Shown one piece after another: positions 16,744 through 24,852 of a stretch of 64,000 bases of DNA. Source of the DNA: Pseudonocardia sp. SCN 73-27 (lineage in GTDB: Bacteria; Actinomycetota; Actinomycetes; Mycobacteriales; Pseudonocardiaceae); NCBI GenBank assembly GCA_001725415.1, contig MEGH01000031.1, forward strand, positions 20,700 to 84,699, written 5' to 3'. The position numbers and the translations under genes were made by a program. Under the pieces are notes generated by a model. That model worked only from the letters and a program-made list of their open reading frames with translations. It ran no database searches and was not told the origin of the DNA. Each line of letters opens with the position of its first letter. Within the stretch, counting starts at the first letter, position 1.

Positions 16744-17981
16744 AGTGTCCGCTCCTCGTCCGTTCCCCGCCCGCCACCGGCCGGGACGACCAGGGAGCCG
16801 AGGACCTCGTCAGTGTGCTCGCCCAGCGCGGGCGCGGGCCGGCGCAGCGTGAACGGGGCGTCGTCGATGACGGCGGGACGTCCGACGTAGACGAACTCGC
16901 CGTCGCCGCGGCCGAGGTCGCCGCGGACGAACAGCTCGCGCGCGGCGAGCTGCGGATCGGCCGCGGCCTCGGGCACCGTCCGGTGCGCCGGCACGATCGG
17001 CAGCAGGTGCTCGCGGGCGAGTGCCATCCAGTCGGCCAGGGTCCGGGTGTGGAAGACGGCCTGCACCTCGTGGCGTAGGTCGAGCCGGCCGGACGCGAAG
17101 TCGGCCTCGCCGCTCACCGCGTCGGCCAGGTCGGGACGCCCGGCCACCCGGCAGAACGTCTGCCAGAACTTCGGCTCCAGGGCGCCGAGCAGCACGATCC
17201 GCCCGTCGGAGGTCTCGTAGTACTGGTAGGTGGCGCTGCCCGACTCGTCGTCGCGCTTGTTGGGCAGCGTCGAGCGATCCCGGATCAGGTGGTCGTTGAG
17301 CTCGGTCGCCACCGCCTGGGCTGCCGTGGCGACGACGGCGTCGGCGCCCGAGACGTCGATGCGACAGCCGCGCCCGGTGCGGTCCCGGCGCAGCAGCGCC
17401 GCCAGGATGTACTGGGCGCCGAAGTGTCCGGCGAGGAACGGGCCCTGCCCGGCCATCGTCGTGCCGTCCATCGGCCCCGGGTCGGGCACCGCGCGGACCA
17501 GGCCGTCCGCACCCATGGCGTGCGGCTTAGCCCCGGCGAGGGCGTTCATCATCCGGCCGTGGGTGGGCAGCATGCCGTACGGCGGCGTGGTGCCCAGGCC
17601 GGTCACCTGGCAGTACACGATCGACGGCTTCCGCTCACGCTGGGCCTCCCAGCCGACGCCGAGCCGCGCGCACGTGTCGCCCGCGTAGCCGTCGACGACC
17701 ACGTCGGCCGTCGCGTGCAGCCGCCAGAAGTCGGCCAGCCCGTCCGGGGACCGTAGGTCCAGGGCCACGCTGCGCTTGTTCCGGTTCATCTGCTCGTGGG
17801 AGGGACTGCGGTGCGGGGCGATCTGGCCGAGGATGTCGCGCAGGTAGTCGCCGCGCCCCGGGCTCTCCACCTTGATGACGTCCGCGCCCAGGTCGGCGAG
17901 CAGCATCCCGAGGTAGGCGCCGTTGGTGAGCGCACCCAGCTCCAGGACCCGCACGCCGGCCAGCAGCGGTTCCGTGGTCAT
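16740..17981 (-). CDS. CaiB/BaiF (family III) CoA-transferase
   Basis: The 413-residue protein has VRVLELGALTNG, LADLGADVIKVE and the central MNRNKRSVALDL motif of family III CoA-transferases. The region where the catalytic Asp is expected reads VPDPGPMDGTTMAGQGP, with candidate Asp residues. It is coupled to the 104-residue gene upstream (ATGA) and to RraA copy 3 downstream. Its place directly after the Rieske oxygenase genes suggests it loads CoA onto an aromatic or oxygenated acid; unproven. Confidence 0.87.
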   Translation of the reverse strand: MTTEPLLAGVRVLELGALTNGAYLGMLLADLGADVIKVESPGRGDYLRDILGQIAPHRSPSHEQMNRNKRSVALDLRSPDGLADFWRLHATADVVVDGYAGDTCARLGVGWEAQRERKPSIVYCQVTGLGTTPPYGMLPTHGRMMNALAGAKPHAMGADGLVRAVPDPGPMDGTTMAGQGPFLAGHFGAQYILAALLRRDRTGRGCRIDVSGADAVVATAAQAVATELNDHLIRDRSTLPNKRDDESGSATYQYYETSDGRIVLLGALEPKFWQTFCRVAGRPDLADAVSGEADFASGRLDLRHEVQAVFHTRTLADWMALAREHLLPIVPAHRTVPEAAADPQLAARELFVRGDLGRGDGEFVYVGRPAVIDDAPFTLRRPAPALGEHTDEVLGSLVVPAGGGRGTDEERTL

Positions 17982-18292
17982 CCGGTGCCCTCGTAGCGGC
18001 GCCGCCATGCCGGACGGTCCAGGGCGTGCGGCGGGAGCCGGTGGAAGTGCAGCCACTGCCAGGAGCCGTCCGCCGCGCCGAAGCGCTCGTCGATCGCGTC
18101 GTCGAGCCGGGCGAGCGCCTCGGTGAGGGTCGGCGCCTCGAACACCAGCTCCGGGACCGCCGGCGCGCTGGCCCGGCGCACCCACTCGCCGTCGCCGTCG
18201 GGACGCGACTCGACGGCGACGACCAGCGTCGGGACGTCGACGTCCTCGACCTCGACCGGGGCCGGGTCCGGGGTGCGGTGCTCGGTCGTCAC
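17978..18292 (-). CDS. Small protein of unknown function coupled to Rieske oxygenase
   Basis: I do not recognise this 104-residue protein. The GTG start at 18292 overlaps the Rieske stop (GTGA) and its stop overlaps the CoA-transferase start (ATGA), so it is a genuine operon member. It is acidic in its first half (VEVEDVDVP) and has an ELVFEAPTLTEALARLDDAIDERFG helix-like centre, then an aromatic, basic C-terminus (SWQWLHFHRLPPH). There is no signal peptide or membrane segment and no 2Fe-2S or ferredoxin cysteine motif, since it contains no cysteine. It could be an assembly partner or a small subunit of the oxygenase (inference from position only). Confidence 0.75.
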   Translation of the reverse strand: MTTEHRTPDPAPVEVEDVDVPTLVVAVESRPDGDGEWVRRASAPAVPELVFEAPTLTEALARLDDAIDERFGAADGSWQWLHFHRLPPHALDRPAWRRRYEGTG

Positions 18293-19623
18293 GACGGAAC
18301 CGTGTACGCGAAGTCCTGGCCGTCGGCCTTGCGGTGCGGTGCGGTGCCCTCGACCCAACCGACCTCACGCGGCAGCGTCATGCCGACCGACCGGACCCGG
18401 AACAGCGACGGGTCCACGGCACTGGCGGGGGCCAGACCCTCCTTGGTCATCTTGGTGAGCGCCCGCTTGAGCGAACGGCGGACCCGCACGATCCCGGCGT
18501 CGGTGGAGCCCAGCCGCTCCTGGGTCCGGTCGACGATCGGGCCCATCCCGACCTGACACGCCGCGTCCTGCGGCCAGGGCCCGGGCAGCCCGGAGAAGTG
18601 CGTCGTGCGCTGGTCCTCCCAGTCGATGCCGAAGTCGTTGGTCACGGAGTAGCGCGAGCGGTGGGCGTTGTAGGGCAGCCGCGGGTCGCGCTCCGGGGAG
18701 GCGCCGGCGCTGGTCAGGTGTCCGCTCTCGCGGCCGTCGCGGGTGCCGTCGCGGAAGATGGTCAGCACCTTCTCGGCGAGCGGGGTGGCCGGGTGGTAGC
18801 TGAAGCAGACGGCCAGCGTCTCGTTGTCGTCGATCGGGACCCACGCGTGCCCGCCGATCGTCGGGTACCGGCTGCCCGGCGGGACCATCGTGTAGAAGGG
18901 GAAGAGGTACTGCTGGACGCGCCAGTAGTAGCTCGTGTCGTCGCCGTCGACGTTGCGCCGTGCGGCGATGGCCACCCCGTAGTCGGTGTCGAGCACCTCG
19001 AACCGCGGCCGGCGGTCGGTCATGCTGTACGCCAACGACATCACCGTCGAGGAGCGGCCGTCGATGCGGCTGTGCAGGAACGGGCCGTGGCTGGAGTCGA
19101 TCTCGCCCTCCAGCGCCTGCAGCCAGTTGCACTCCTGCACCCGGAACGAGACGTGGCACTGCGCCGCGTCGACGGAGGCCCACTCGAAGTCGGGCAGCTC
19201 GGGCGGGGTGGCGCCGCCCATGTAGACCCAGACCACGCCGCCGCGCTCGCGGGCGGGGTAGGAGCCGATCGACACCTTGCTCTTGAACGTGCTGTCGGCT
19301 GGCTCGTTGGGCATGTCGACGCACTGTCCGGTGACGTCGAACTTCCAGCCGTGGTACACGCAGCGCAGGCCACACTCCTCGTTGCGCCCGAAGTACAGCG
19401 GCGCGCGGCGGTGCGCGCAGAACGGCTCGACGACCCCGACCCGGCCGTCGGTGTCGCGGAACGCGAGCAGGTCCTCACCGAGCAACCGGATGCGGTAGGG
19501 CACCCCGTCGAGCTCCAGGTCGCCGGATCCGACGGCCGGGATCCAGTACTGCCGCATGAACGAGCCGAGCGGCGTACCGGGTCCGACCCGGGTGAGCAGT
19601 TCGTTGTCCTCGGCGCTCAGCAT
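18289..19623 (-). CDS. Rieske non-haem iron oxygenase, phthalate 4,5-dioxygenase-like
   Basis: The 444-residue oxygenase subunit has a Rieske 2Fe-2S motif with Cys69-X-His71 and Cys88-X2-His91, and a catalytic-domain segment LEGEIDSSHGPFLHS that supplies the His ligands of the mononuclear iron. The opening (VGPGTPLGSFMRQYW) and IDSSH signature fit the Pht3/OphA2-type phthalate 4,5-dioxygenase and related demethylase group. It needs a reductase; the only candidate in the window is the deleted remnant at 9213. Start ATG 19623 has GATGA-rich upstream sequence but a modest ribosome site. It leads the longest catabolic operon and is divergent from the GntR regulator. Confidence 0.9.
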   Translation of the reverse strand: MLSAEDNELLTRVGPGTPLGSFMRQYWIPAVGSGDLELDGVPYRIRLLGEDLLAFRDTDGRVGVVEPFCAHRRAPLYFGRNEECGLRCVYHGWKFDVTGQCVDMPNEPADSTFKSKVSIGSYPARERGGVVWVYMGGATPPELPDFEWASVDAAQCHVSFRVQECNWLQALEGEIDSSHGPFLHSRIDGRSSTVMSLAYSMTDRRPRFEVLDTDYGVAIAARRNVDGDDTSYYWRVQQYLFPFYTMVPPGSRYPTIGGHAWVPIDDNETLAVCFSYHPATPLAEKVLTIFRDGTRDGRESGHLTSAGASPERDPRLPYNAHRSRYSVTNDFGIDWEDQRTTHFSGLPGPWPQDAACQVGMGPIVDRTQERLGSTDAGIVRVRRSLKRALTKMTKEGLAPASAVDPSLFRVRSVGMTLPREVGWVEGTAPHRKADGQDFAYTVPS

Positions 19624-19866
19624 GCGTCATCCTCCTGATCAACCGTGGCGGGTGCGTCGCCGCGCGTCACGCGCCGTTCGGGAACCGACAGTCCGACGAC
19701 GTTGCGTACGATATTGCATGTAATCTCGGCGCGCAACTGCGAGCCGGCGTGGGACGATCGACCCCATCCGGGGAATCTGCAATACTGTAGGCAAGATTCC
19801 ATTCCATACGGGGCTCCTCGCTATGGTTGCAGCGCCGGTGCACTCACGGGGAAGAGCGATACCCAC
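19624..19866. promoter_or_regulatory. Divergent promoter region, Rieske operon / GntR regulator
   Basis: The 243-bp gap contains ATTGCATGTAAT at 19713-19724, a near-palindrome centred on CATG, preceded by TTGCGTACGATA. It also contains an inverted repeat of GGAATCT (19772-19778) and AGATTCC (19794-19800) that encloses TGCAATACTGTAGGCA. Both are the kind of site bound by FCD-type GntR repressors, and the sites lie on the two sides expected for control of both genes. TGCAATAC..GGCAA is shared, in reverse, with the gap at 27.7 kb. Confidence 0.6.
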
Positions 19867-20535
19867 ATGGCGAACACGGACTCCACATCCGACGTGCAGA
19901 ACGGCTCGTCGGTCGACCGGGTCGCGGCCAAGCTGGTCAGCCTGATCACCGCCCGCGAGATCAACCCCGGCGAGCAACTGCGCCAGGAGGACCTGGCCGA
20001 ACGTCTCGACGTCAGCCGGGTGCCCATCCGGGAGGCGCTGCACGCGCTGTCGAACCTGGGCCTGCTCAGCCACGAGCGGCACCGCGGGTTCTTCGTCGCC
20101 AAGCGGACCCGCAGCGAGCTGCTGCAGATAGCCCGGCTGCTCGAGCTCCTCGAGACCGAGCTCATCACGCACATCGAGTGGCCCGACGAGGCCGCGCTCG
20201 ACGAGCTCAACGCGCTCAATGCCGAGATGGACAAGATCGCCTCGGAGGCAGACTGGGTCGCGCTCATCGACCTCAACCGCGCGTTCCACTTCCGGATCTT
20301 CGCGTTGTCGTCGCAGACCCTGGTCTACCGCGAGGTCGAGCGGCTGTGGCAGCTCGCCGCGCCGTACATCATCTTCGACCTCTCCCGTCCCGAGGAGCGC
20401 GAGCAGACGGTGGCCGAGCACGCCGCGCTGATCGAGGCCCTGCGCGAGAAGGACCAGGACCGGCTGCTCGACGTTCTCAACCACCACCGCGCCAAGACGG
20501 GTCTGCCGGTACGTGGCGGGGCCGGCGAGCGCTGA
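19867..20535 (+). CDS. GntR family transcriptional regulator, FCD (FadR/VanR) subfamily
   Basis: The 222-residue protein has a winged helix at about residues 15-75 (LRQEDLAERLDVSRVPIREAL is the recognition region) and an all-helical FCD ligand domain from about 85 to 215, including the metal-type histidines in NRAFHFRIF and EHAALIEAL. ATG 19867 follows GGGGAAGAG. FCD regulators commonly repress catabolic operons and are released by an organic acid. The gene diverges from the Rieske operon and ends against the third catabolic unit, so it is the obvious local regulator. Confidence 0.92.
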   Translation: MANTDSTSDVQNGSSVDRVAAKLVSLITAREINPGEQLRQEDLAERLDVSRVPIREALHALSNLGLLSHERHRGFFVAKRTRSELLQIARLLELLETELITHIEWPDEAALDELNALNAEMDKIASEADWVALIDLNRAFHFRIFALSSQTLVYREVERLWQLAAPYIIFDLSRPEEREQTVAEHAALIEALREKDQDRLLDVLNHHRAKTGLPVRGGAGER

Positions 20536-20551
20536 GCCGGCGCGCGCCGGC
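20536..20551. terminator. Palindromic hairpin between convergent genes
   Basis: GCCGGCGCGCGCCGGC is a perfect 16-base palindrome that starts right after the GntR stop codon and lies 5 bases before the stop of the convergent CoA-transferase. It could end transcription from both sides. No T-run follows, as is common in actinobacteria. Confidence 0.5.
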
Positions 20552-20556
20552 GCCCG

Positions 20557-21849
20557 TCAGTGCAGGGCGCCGGCCCTGGCGAGCTCCTCGACCTCCGCGG
20601 CCGAGTAGCCGAGCAGCTCGGTGAGCACCGTCGTGGTGTGCTCGCCGAGGTCCGGGGTCCCGCGCCACGGCAGGCCCGGAGTGGCCGACAGCCGGAACGA
20701 CGAGGCGTTGTAGCCGACCCGGCCGAGCGCGCCCCCGTCGAGGTCGACGAAGTGCCCGCGGTGCGCGAGTTGGGGGTCGTCGAACAGGTCGGACGGCTTC
20801 TGCGCCACCCCCGAGCGCACCCCGGCCCGCTGCAGGTGGGTGAGCAACGGGTAGGGCTCCCACGTCGCCGTCCACCCGGACAGCTCCCGGTCGACCTCGT
20901 CGCGGCGGCGCAGCCGCCCGGTCGCCGTGGCGAGGTCCGGGTCGGCCGCCCAGCCTGGCTCCCCCATCGCCACGCGTAGCCGCCGCCACTCCTCGTCGGA
21001 CTCGACGGCCAGCGCGATCCAGCGGTCATCGCCCAGGCAGGGGTACATGCCGTGCGGCGCGTGGTGCGCCGACGCGTTGCCCATCGGCCCCGCCACCGCG
21101 CCCGTCAGCTGGTGGTCGAGCAGCTCGGTCGTGACGAACTGCAGCGCGCACTCCACCTGCGACATCTCGATGTACTGCCCCACCCCGTCGCGGCGGCGGC
21201 GGATCAGCGCCGCGGTGAGCGCGGCGAGGCCGTAGCGCGGGGCGATGCTGTCGGTGTAGGCGCCCTTGGGGCCGGCGGGGTTGCGGTCGGGCCAGCCCGT
21301 CAGCAGGTGCATCCCGGCCAGCGCCGCGCCCTGGCCGCCGTAGCCGCGGTAGTCCGACTGCGGGCCGTGCGCGCCGCGCATACTGGAGCTGACCATGACG
21401 GCCGACGGGTTGAGCGCGTGCACGTCCTCCCAGCCCAGACCCCAGCGGTCCATCACACCGGGCGAGAAGCTCTCCGTGACGACGTCGGCCCAGCCGATCA
21501 GCCGCCGCGCGACGTCACGGGCCGTCTCGTTGCCCATGTCGAGGGTGATGCCGAGCTTGCCGGCGTTGAACTCGGCGAAGAAGCCCGAGGTGTTGACGTC
21601 GGGGACGCCGTCGAGGAACGGCCCGCCGAACCGAACGCTGTCCATGTGCGCCCGCGACTCCACCCGCACGACGGTCGCGCCGTAGTCGGACAGGAAGCGG
21701 GTGACGATCGGCGCCGCCGCGGCCCAGGAGAAGTCCGCGACCTTGAGCCCCGCGAACACCGGCCGGCGCCCGCCGGGATGCCAGGCCTCGGGTCGGACCG
21801 CGGTCGCGGCCCCGGTCTCGGTCTCGACCTCGTCATGGGTTGCCGTCAC
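20557..21849 (-). CDS. CaiB/BaiF (family III) CoA-transferase
   Basis: The 430-residue protein begins with a 30-residue extension, then FAGLKVADFSWAAAAP and the conserved YGATVVRVES. The expected catalytic Asp region reads AYTDSIAPRYG. Family III enzymes form acyl-CoA thioesters from CoA donors. GTG 21849 overlaps the stop of the next homologue (GTGA). It ends the transport-decarboxylase operon. Two neighbouring CaiB genes may form a heterodimer, as in succinyl-CoA:(R)-benzylsuccinate CoA-transferase BbsEF (inference). Confidence 0.87.
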   Translation of the reverse strand: MTATHDEVETETGAATAVRPEAWHPGGRRPVFAGLKVADFSWAAAAPIVTRFLSDYGATVVRVESRAHMDSVRFGGPFLDGVPDVNTSGFFAEFNAGKLGITLDMGNETARDVARRLIGWADVVTESFSPGVMDRWGLGWEDVHALNPSAVMVSSSMRGAHGPQSDYRGYGGQGAALAGMHLLTGWPDRNPAGPKGAYTDSIAPRYGLAALTAALIRRRRDGVGQYIEMSQVECALQFVTTELLDHQLTGAVAGPMGNASAHHAPHGMYPCLGDDRWIALAVESDEEWRRLRVAMGEPGWAADPDLATATGRLRRRDEVDRELSGWTATWEPYPLLTHLQRAGVRSGVAQKPSDLFDDPQLAHRGHFVDLDGGALGRVGYNASSFRLSATPGLPWRGTPDLGEHTTTVLTELLGYSAAEVEELARAGALH

Positions 21850-23090
21850 GGGCTGCTCCTCTCCCACACCGCACCGTCGTGCTCCCCGGGCTCGGCCACC
21901 CATCCGGCCGGGGCCAGCGGCGTCACGGTGAAGCGGGCGAACGGCGCCGGATGGCGCACCGGGTCGGCGACGCCGGGCAACCGCAGCTCGCGCCACACGT
22001 CCCGGACCCGAAGGTGCTCATCGATCAGGATCTCCTGCACGCTCATCGCCGGCGCGAGCAGGACGCGGTTGCGGACCGCGAAGTCGTAGAGCTCCAGGAT
22101 GGTCTTGCTGCGCAGGAACTCGTCGATGTGCGCGGCCAGCACGTCGTAGTCCTCCTGGCGCAACCGGTTGGCGTCCTCGCCGTTCCAGTCGTAACGGGTG
22201 AGGATCGGGTCGTCGAAGTGCGACTCGACCATCCACCGCACCATGGCGTCGTACGACCGGGCCCGGGCGTGCCCGCCCCCGCCGCCGACGGGGACGAAGT
22301 GCACGTACCCGTCGGCGCACTCCCAGACGAACCGGGTGACCAGGTCGAGTCCGCGCTCCTTGCGGTAGGCGCCCCCGCGCTGGTCGTCGCGCCCGGCGAG
22401 CTGCCAGGTCATCGTCGAGTTGAGCAGCGTCCAGACCACGCACTGCTCGATCGAGACGTCGACGTGCTGGCCCGACCCGGAGGCCAGCGACTCGTAGTGG
22501 GCGACCAGCGACGCCGCGGCACCCTCGGCCCCGCCGTGCGCGTAGGCGACCTGCGCCGCGATGGACAGCGGCGGCCGGTCCGGGTCGCCCGTGACGTAGG
22601 CGTGCGCGCCCATCGCCTGCAGAGTGATGTCGGCGGCGGTGTAGTCGCAGTAGGGGCCGTCCGAGCCGTACGGGGTGATCGACGTGTGCACCAGCCGGGG
22701 GTTCGCGGCGCGCAGCACGTCGTGGCCGAGGCCGCGGGCGGCCATCCGGCCCAGCCCGTCGGTCTCGACGAGGATGTCGGCCTCCGCGACGAGCGCCAGC
22801 AGCCGCTCCCGCCCGTCGGGCCGGTCCAGCGGCAGGCAGATGCTGCGCTTGCCGATGTTCTGCGCCGCCCACGCGATGCTGCGCCGGACGCCGTCCGTGC
22901 CGGTGTACCACGGCGGGCGCAGCCGCGCAGGCTCCCCGCCCGGCGGCTCGACCTTCACGACGTCGGCCCCCAGCTCGGCGAGCACCCGGCCGGCGTGTGC
23001 CCCGGTCTCGTCGGCGAGGTCGAGGACCCGCAGGCCCGCGAGCGGTCCGGGTTCCTGGTCTGGCATCGTCGCTCCGTTCGGCTCGCTCAC
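21846..23090 (-). CDS. CaiB/BaiF (family III) CoA-transferase
   Basis: The 414-residue protein shows LAGLRVLDLADETG, LAELGADVVKVEPP and WAAQNIGKRSICLPL, which fit family III CoA-transferases. At the site of the usual catalytic Asp the sequence reads AYAHGGAEGAAAS, with no clear Asp, so this subunit may be non-catalytic and pair with the adjacent one. GTG 23090 overlaps the decarboxylase-like stop (GTGA); a later ATG at 23066 is possible. Confidence 0.85.
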   Translation of the reverse strand: MSEPNGATMPDQEPGPLAGLRVLDLADETGAHAGRVLAELGADVVKVEPPGGEPARLRPPWYTGTDGVRRSIAWAAQNIGKRSICLPLDRPDGRERLLALVAEADILVETDGLGRMAARGLGHDVLRAANPRLVHTSITPYGSDGPYCDYTAADITLQAMGAHAYVTGDPDRPPLSIAAQVAYAHGGAEGAAASLVAHYESLASGSGQHVDVSIEQCVVWTLLNSTMTWQLAGRDDQRGGAYRKERGLDLVTRFVWECADGYVHFVPVGGGGGHARARSYDAMVRWMVESHFDDPILTRYDWNGEDANRLRQEDYDVLAAHIDEFLRSKTILELYDFAVRNRVLLAPAMSVQEILIDEHLRVRDVWRELRLPGVADPVRHPAPFARFTVTPLAPAGWVAEPGEHDGAVWERSSP

Positions 23091-24094
23091 GTGACGGCCA
23101 CCTGTTGCCCGGGGAACAGGTCGGCCGGGTCGACGAGGCCCGGTGTCAGCCCCTGCTCGGCGACGTAGCGGGCGAGGGTGTCGAGCATCGCAGGGTCGTC
23201 GAGCCCGTAGGGCATCCGGTCGCGGCCCAGCTCGGCTGCCTGGGCGCCGTCGAGGACACCCATGTCGCGCAACGACTCGAGGTGCTCCCCGCGCCCGCGC
23301 AGCACGCGGCGCTTCGCGTCGTCGAACAGGGCCCGGACCGCGCCCGGCAGCCACGGGTGCTCCTCGGCGAGCTGGCGCCGCACGACGATGCAGTGGTTGG
23401 CCGGCCAGACCCCGTGCGCCCGCCAGTAGCGGGCGGTCTCGGCCCTGCGGTCGGGGAACAGCGGCCGGGTGATCGCCTCGACGTCGACGCCCTTGTTCCC
23501 GACGTCGACGAGGTTGCGCGCCGGCAGGTTCAGCAGCAGCGCGTCGAGGTCCCCGGCGGCGAGCAGCTCGGCGAGCGCGACCCCGGGCAGGCAGACCGTG
23601 AGGTCGATCTCGGCGGGCACCGTGAAACCGGAGACGCCTGCGTGGCTGCGCTCGGCCGGGCGCTCCATCACCCAGCGCACGTCCCGCGGATCGAGGCCGT
23701 GATCGTCGCGCAACACGCCGCGGGCCCAGACGGCCGCCGTCTGCTGGTACTCGGGCACGCCGACCCGCAGTCCGGCCAGGTCGGCCGGGCGGCTCGCCGC
23801 GACGTCCGCGCGCACGAGCACATGGGCGTGGAAGAACCGGCGCGAGGTGAAGACCGGCAGCGGAAGCCAGTCGCGGTTCCCCGCGGCGTGCAGGATGAAC
23901 ATCGAGGCGAGCGACATCTCCGAGACGTCGAACTCGCGGTTCTTCAACTGCCGCCAGAACATCTCCGACGGGTGCATCGCCCGGGCGTCCAGCACGAGGC
24001 CGTCGGCGCGCGCCGCTCCGTGCAGCACCGGCTCGGTGTAGGTGTTGCGCGACAGGGCCGCCGTCAGCCGCAGCGGAGCCGCTCCCCCGGTCAT
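23087..24094 (-). CDS. 4,5-dihydroxyphthalate decarboxylase-like protein (NMT1/PBP fold)
   Basis: The 335-residue protein has no signal peptide or lipobox, so it is cytoplasmic despite its solute-binding fold. Its features (FDVSEMSLASM, VGVPEYQQTAAVWARG, ITRPLFPDRRAETARYW, NHCIVVRR) match the Pht5/OphC family that turns 4,5-dihydroxyphthalate into protocatechuate. With a phthalate-type Rieske oxygenase and a LigB dioxygenase in the same region this suggests a phthalate-like route. It is coupled on both sides by 4-base overlaps, with an ABC permease before it. An alternative role as an orphan binding protein is less likely. Confidence 0.78.
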   Translation of the reverse strand: MTGGAAPLRLTAALSRNTYTEPVLHGAARADGLVLDARAMHPSEMFWRQLKNREFDVSEMSLASMFILHAAGNRDWLPLPVFTSRRFFHAHVLVRADVAASRPADLAGLRVGVPEYQQTAAVWARGVLRDDHGLDPRDVRWVMERPAERSHAGVSGFTVPAEIDLTVCLPGVALAELLAAGDLDALLLNLPARNLVDVGNKGVDVEAITRPLFPDRRAETARYWRAHGVWPANHCIVVRRQLAEEHPWLPGAVRALFDDAKRRVLRGRGEHLESLRDMGVLDGAQAAELGRDRMPYGLDDPAMLDTLARYVAEQGLTPGLVDPADLFPGQQVAVT

Positions 24095-24852
24095 CGGGCC
24101 TCCCCCTGCCAGCGCGAGGCGCGCCGCTCGACGAGGGTGAGCACGCCGGTGAGCAGCAGCGCGATCACCACCATGACGACGACGCCGGCCAGGATGCCGT
24201 CGACGTCGAACCGTCCCTGGCTCACCACGACCTGGTACCCGATCCCCTCCGTCGCCCCGACGTACTCCGCGATGAGCACTGCCGGGAAGGCGTAGCCCAG
24301 CGCGAGCCGCATCGTGCTCAGCAGCTTGAGCGACAGGGCCGGCAAGTACAGCTCGCGCAGCAGGTCGCGGCGGCCGGCCCCGTAGAGGGCGAGGCCCGCG
24401 CGCATCTCGTCGGGGATGTCGACGAAGGCACCCGCCATCACGATCGCCACCAGGAACACGATGGTGAAGACCACCAGCACGACCTTCGGCGCGAAGCCGA
24501 AGCCCAGCACGATCGTGAGGAACGGGTAGACGAGGATGCGTGGCATCGCGTTGACGAACGTGATGAACGGGTCGGCGATCCGGCCCAGCGTCGGCGACGC
24601 CCCGATCAGCGCCCCGAGCAGCACCCCGGCGGCCAGCCCGAGCACGTAGCCGACCAGCAGGATCGCCAGGCTGGAGCGGACGTCGTCGAGCAGGCCGCCC
24701 GACGACCACCACGTCCCGAGCGCCTCGACGACGCCCAGCGGCGATCCGGCGAGCTTCGCCGGGAGCCGCCCACTCGCGGCGAGCACCTGCCACACCACCA
24801 GCAGCGCGGCGACGAAGCCGAGCTGGGCCGCGACGAGACCCGCGCGGCGCAT
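24091..24852 (-). CDS. ABC transporter permease, NitT/TauT type
   Basis: The 253-residue inner-membrane protein has about six hydrophobic segments and the EAA-type cytoplasmic loop (YGAGRRDLLRELYLPALS). It resembles SsuC/TauC permeases, which take up sulfonates, taurine, nitrate or aromatic acids. It shares one base with the upstream permease stop (TGATG at 24852) and overlaps the decarboxylase-like start. Two different permeases in one operon suggest a heterodimeric channel. Confidence 0.9.
   Translation of the reverse strand: MRRAGLVAAQLGFVAALLVVWQVLAASGRLPAKLAGSPLGVVEALGTWWSSGGLLDDVRSSLAILLVGYVLGLAAGVLLGALIGASPTLGRIADPFITFVNAMPRILVYPFLTIVLGFGFAPKVVLVVFTIVFLVAIVMAGAFVDIPDEMRAGLALYGAGRRDLLRELYLPALSLKLLSTMRLALGYAFPAVLIAEYVGATEGIGYQVVVSQGRFDVDGILAGVVVMVVIALLLTGVLTLVERRASRWQGEAR

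Noticed and set aside
23087-24094. ABC transporter substrate-binding protein
   Set aside because: It has the fold but no signal peptide or lipobox, and its motifs fit 4,5-dihydroxyphthalate decarboxylase; the real binding protein is at 26519.
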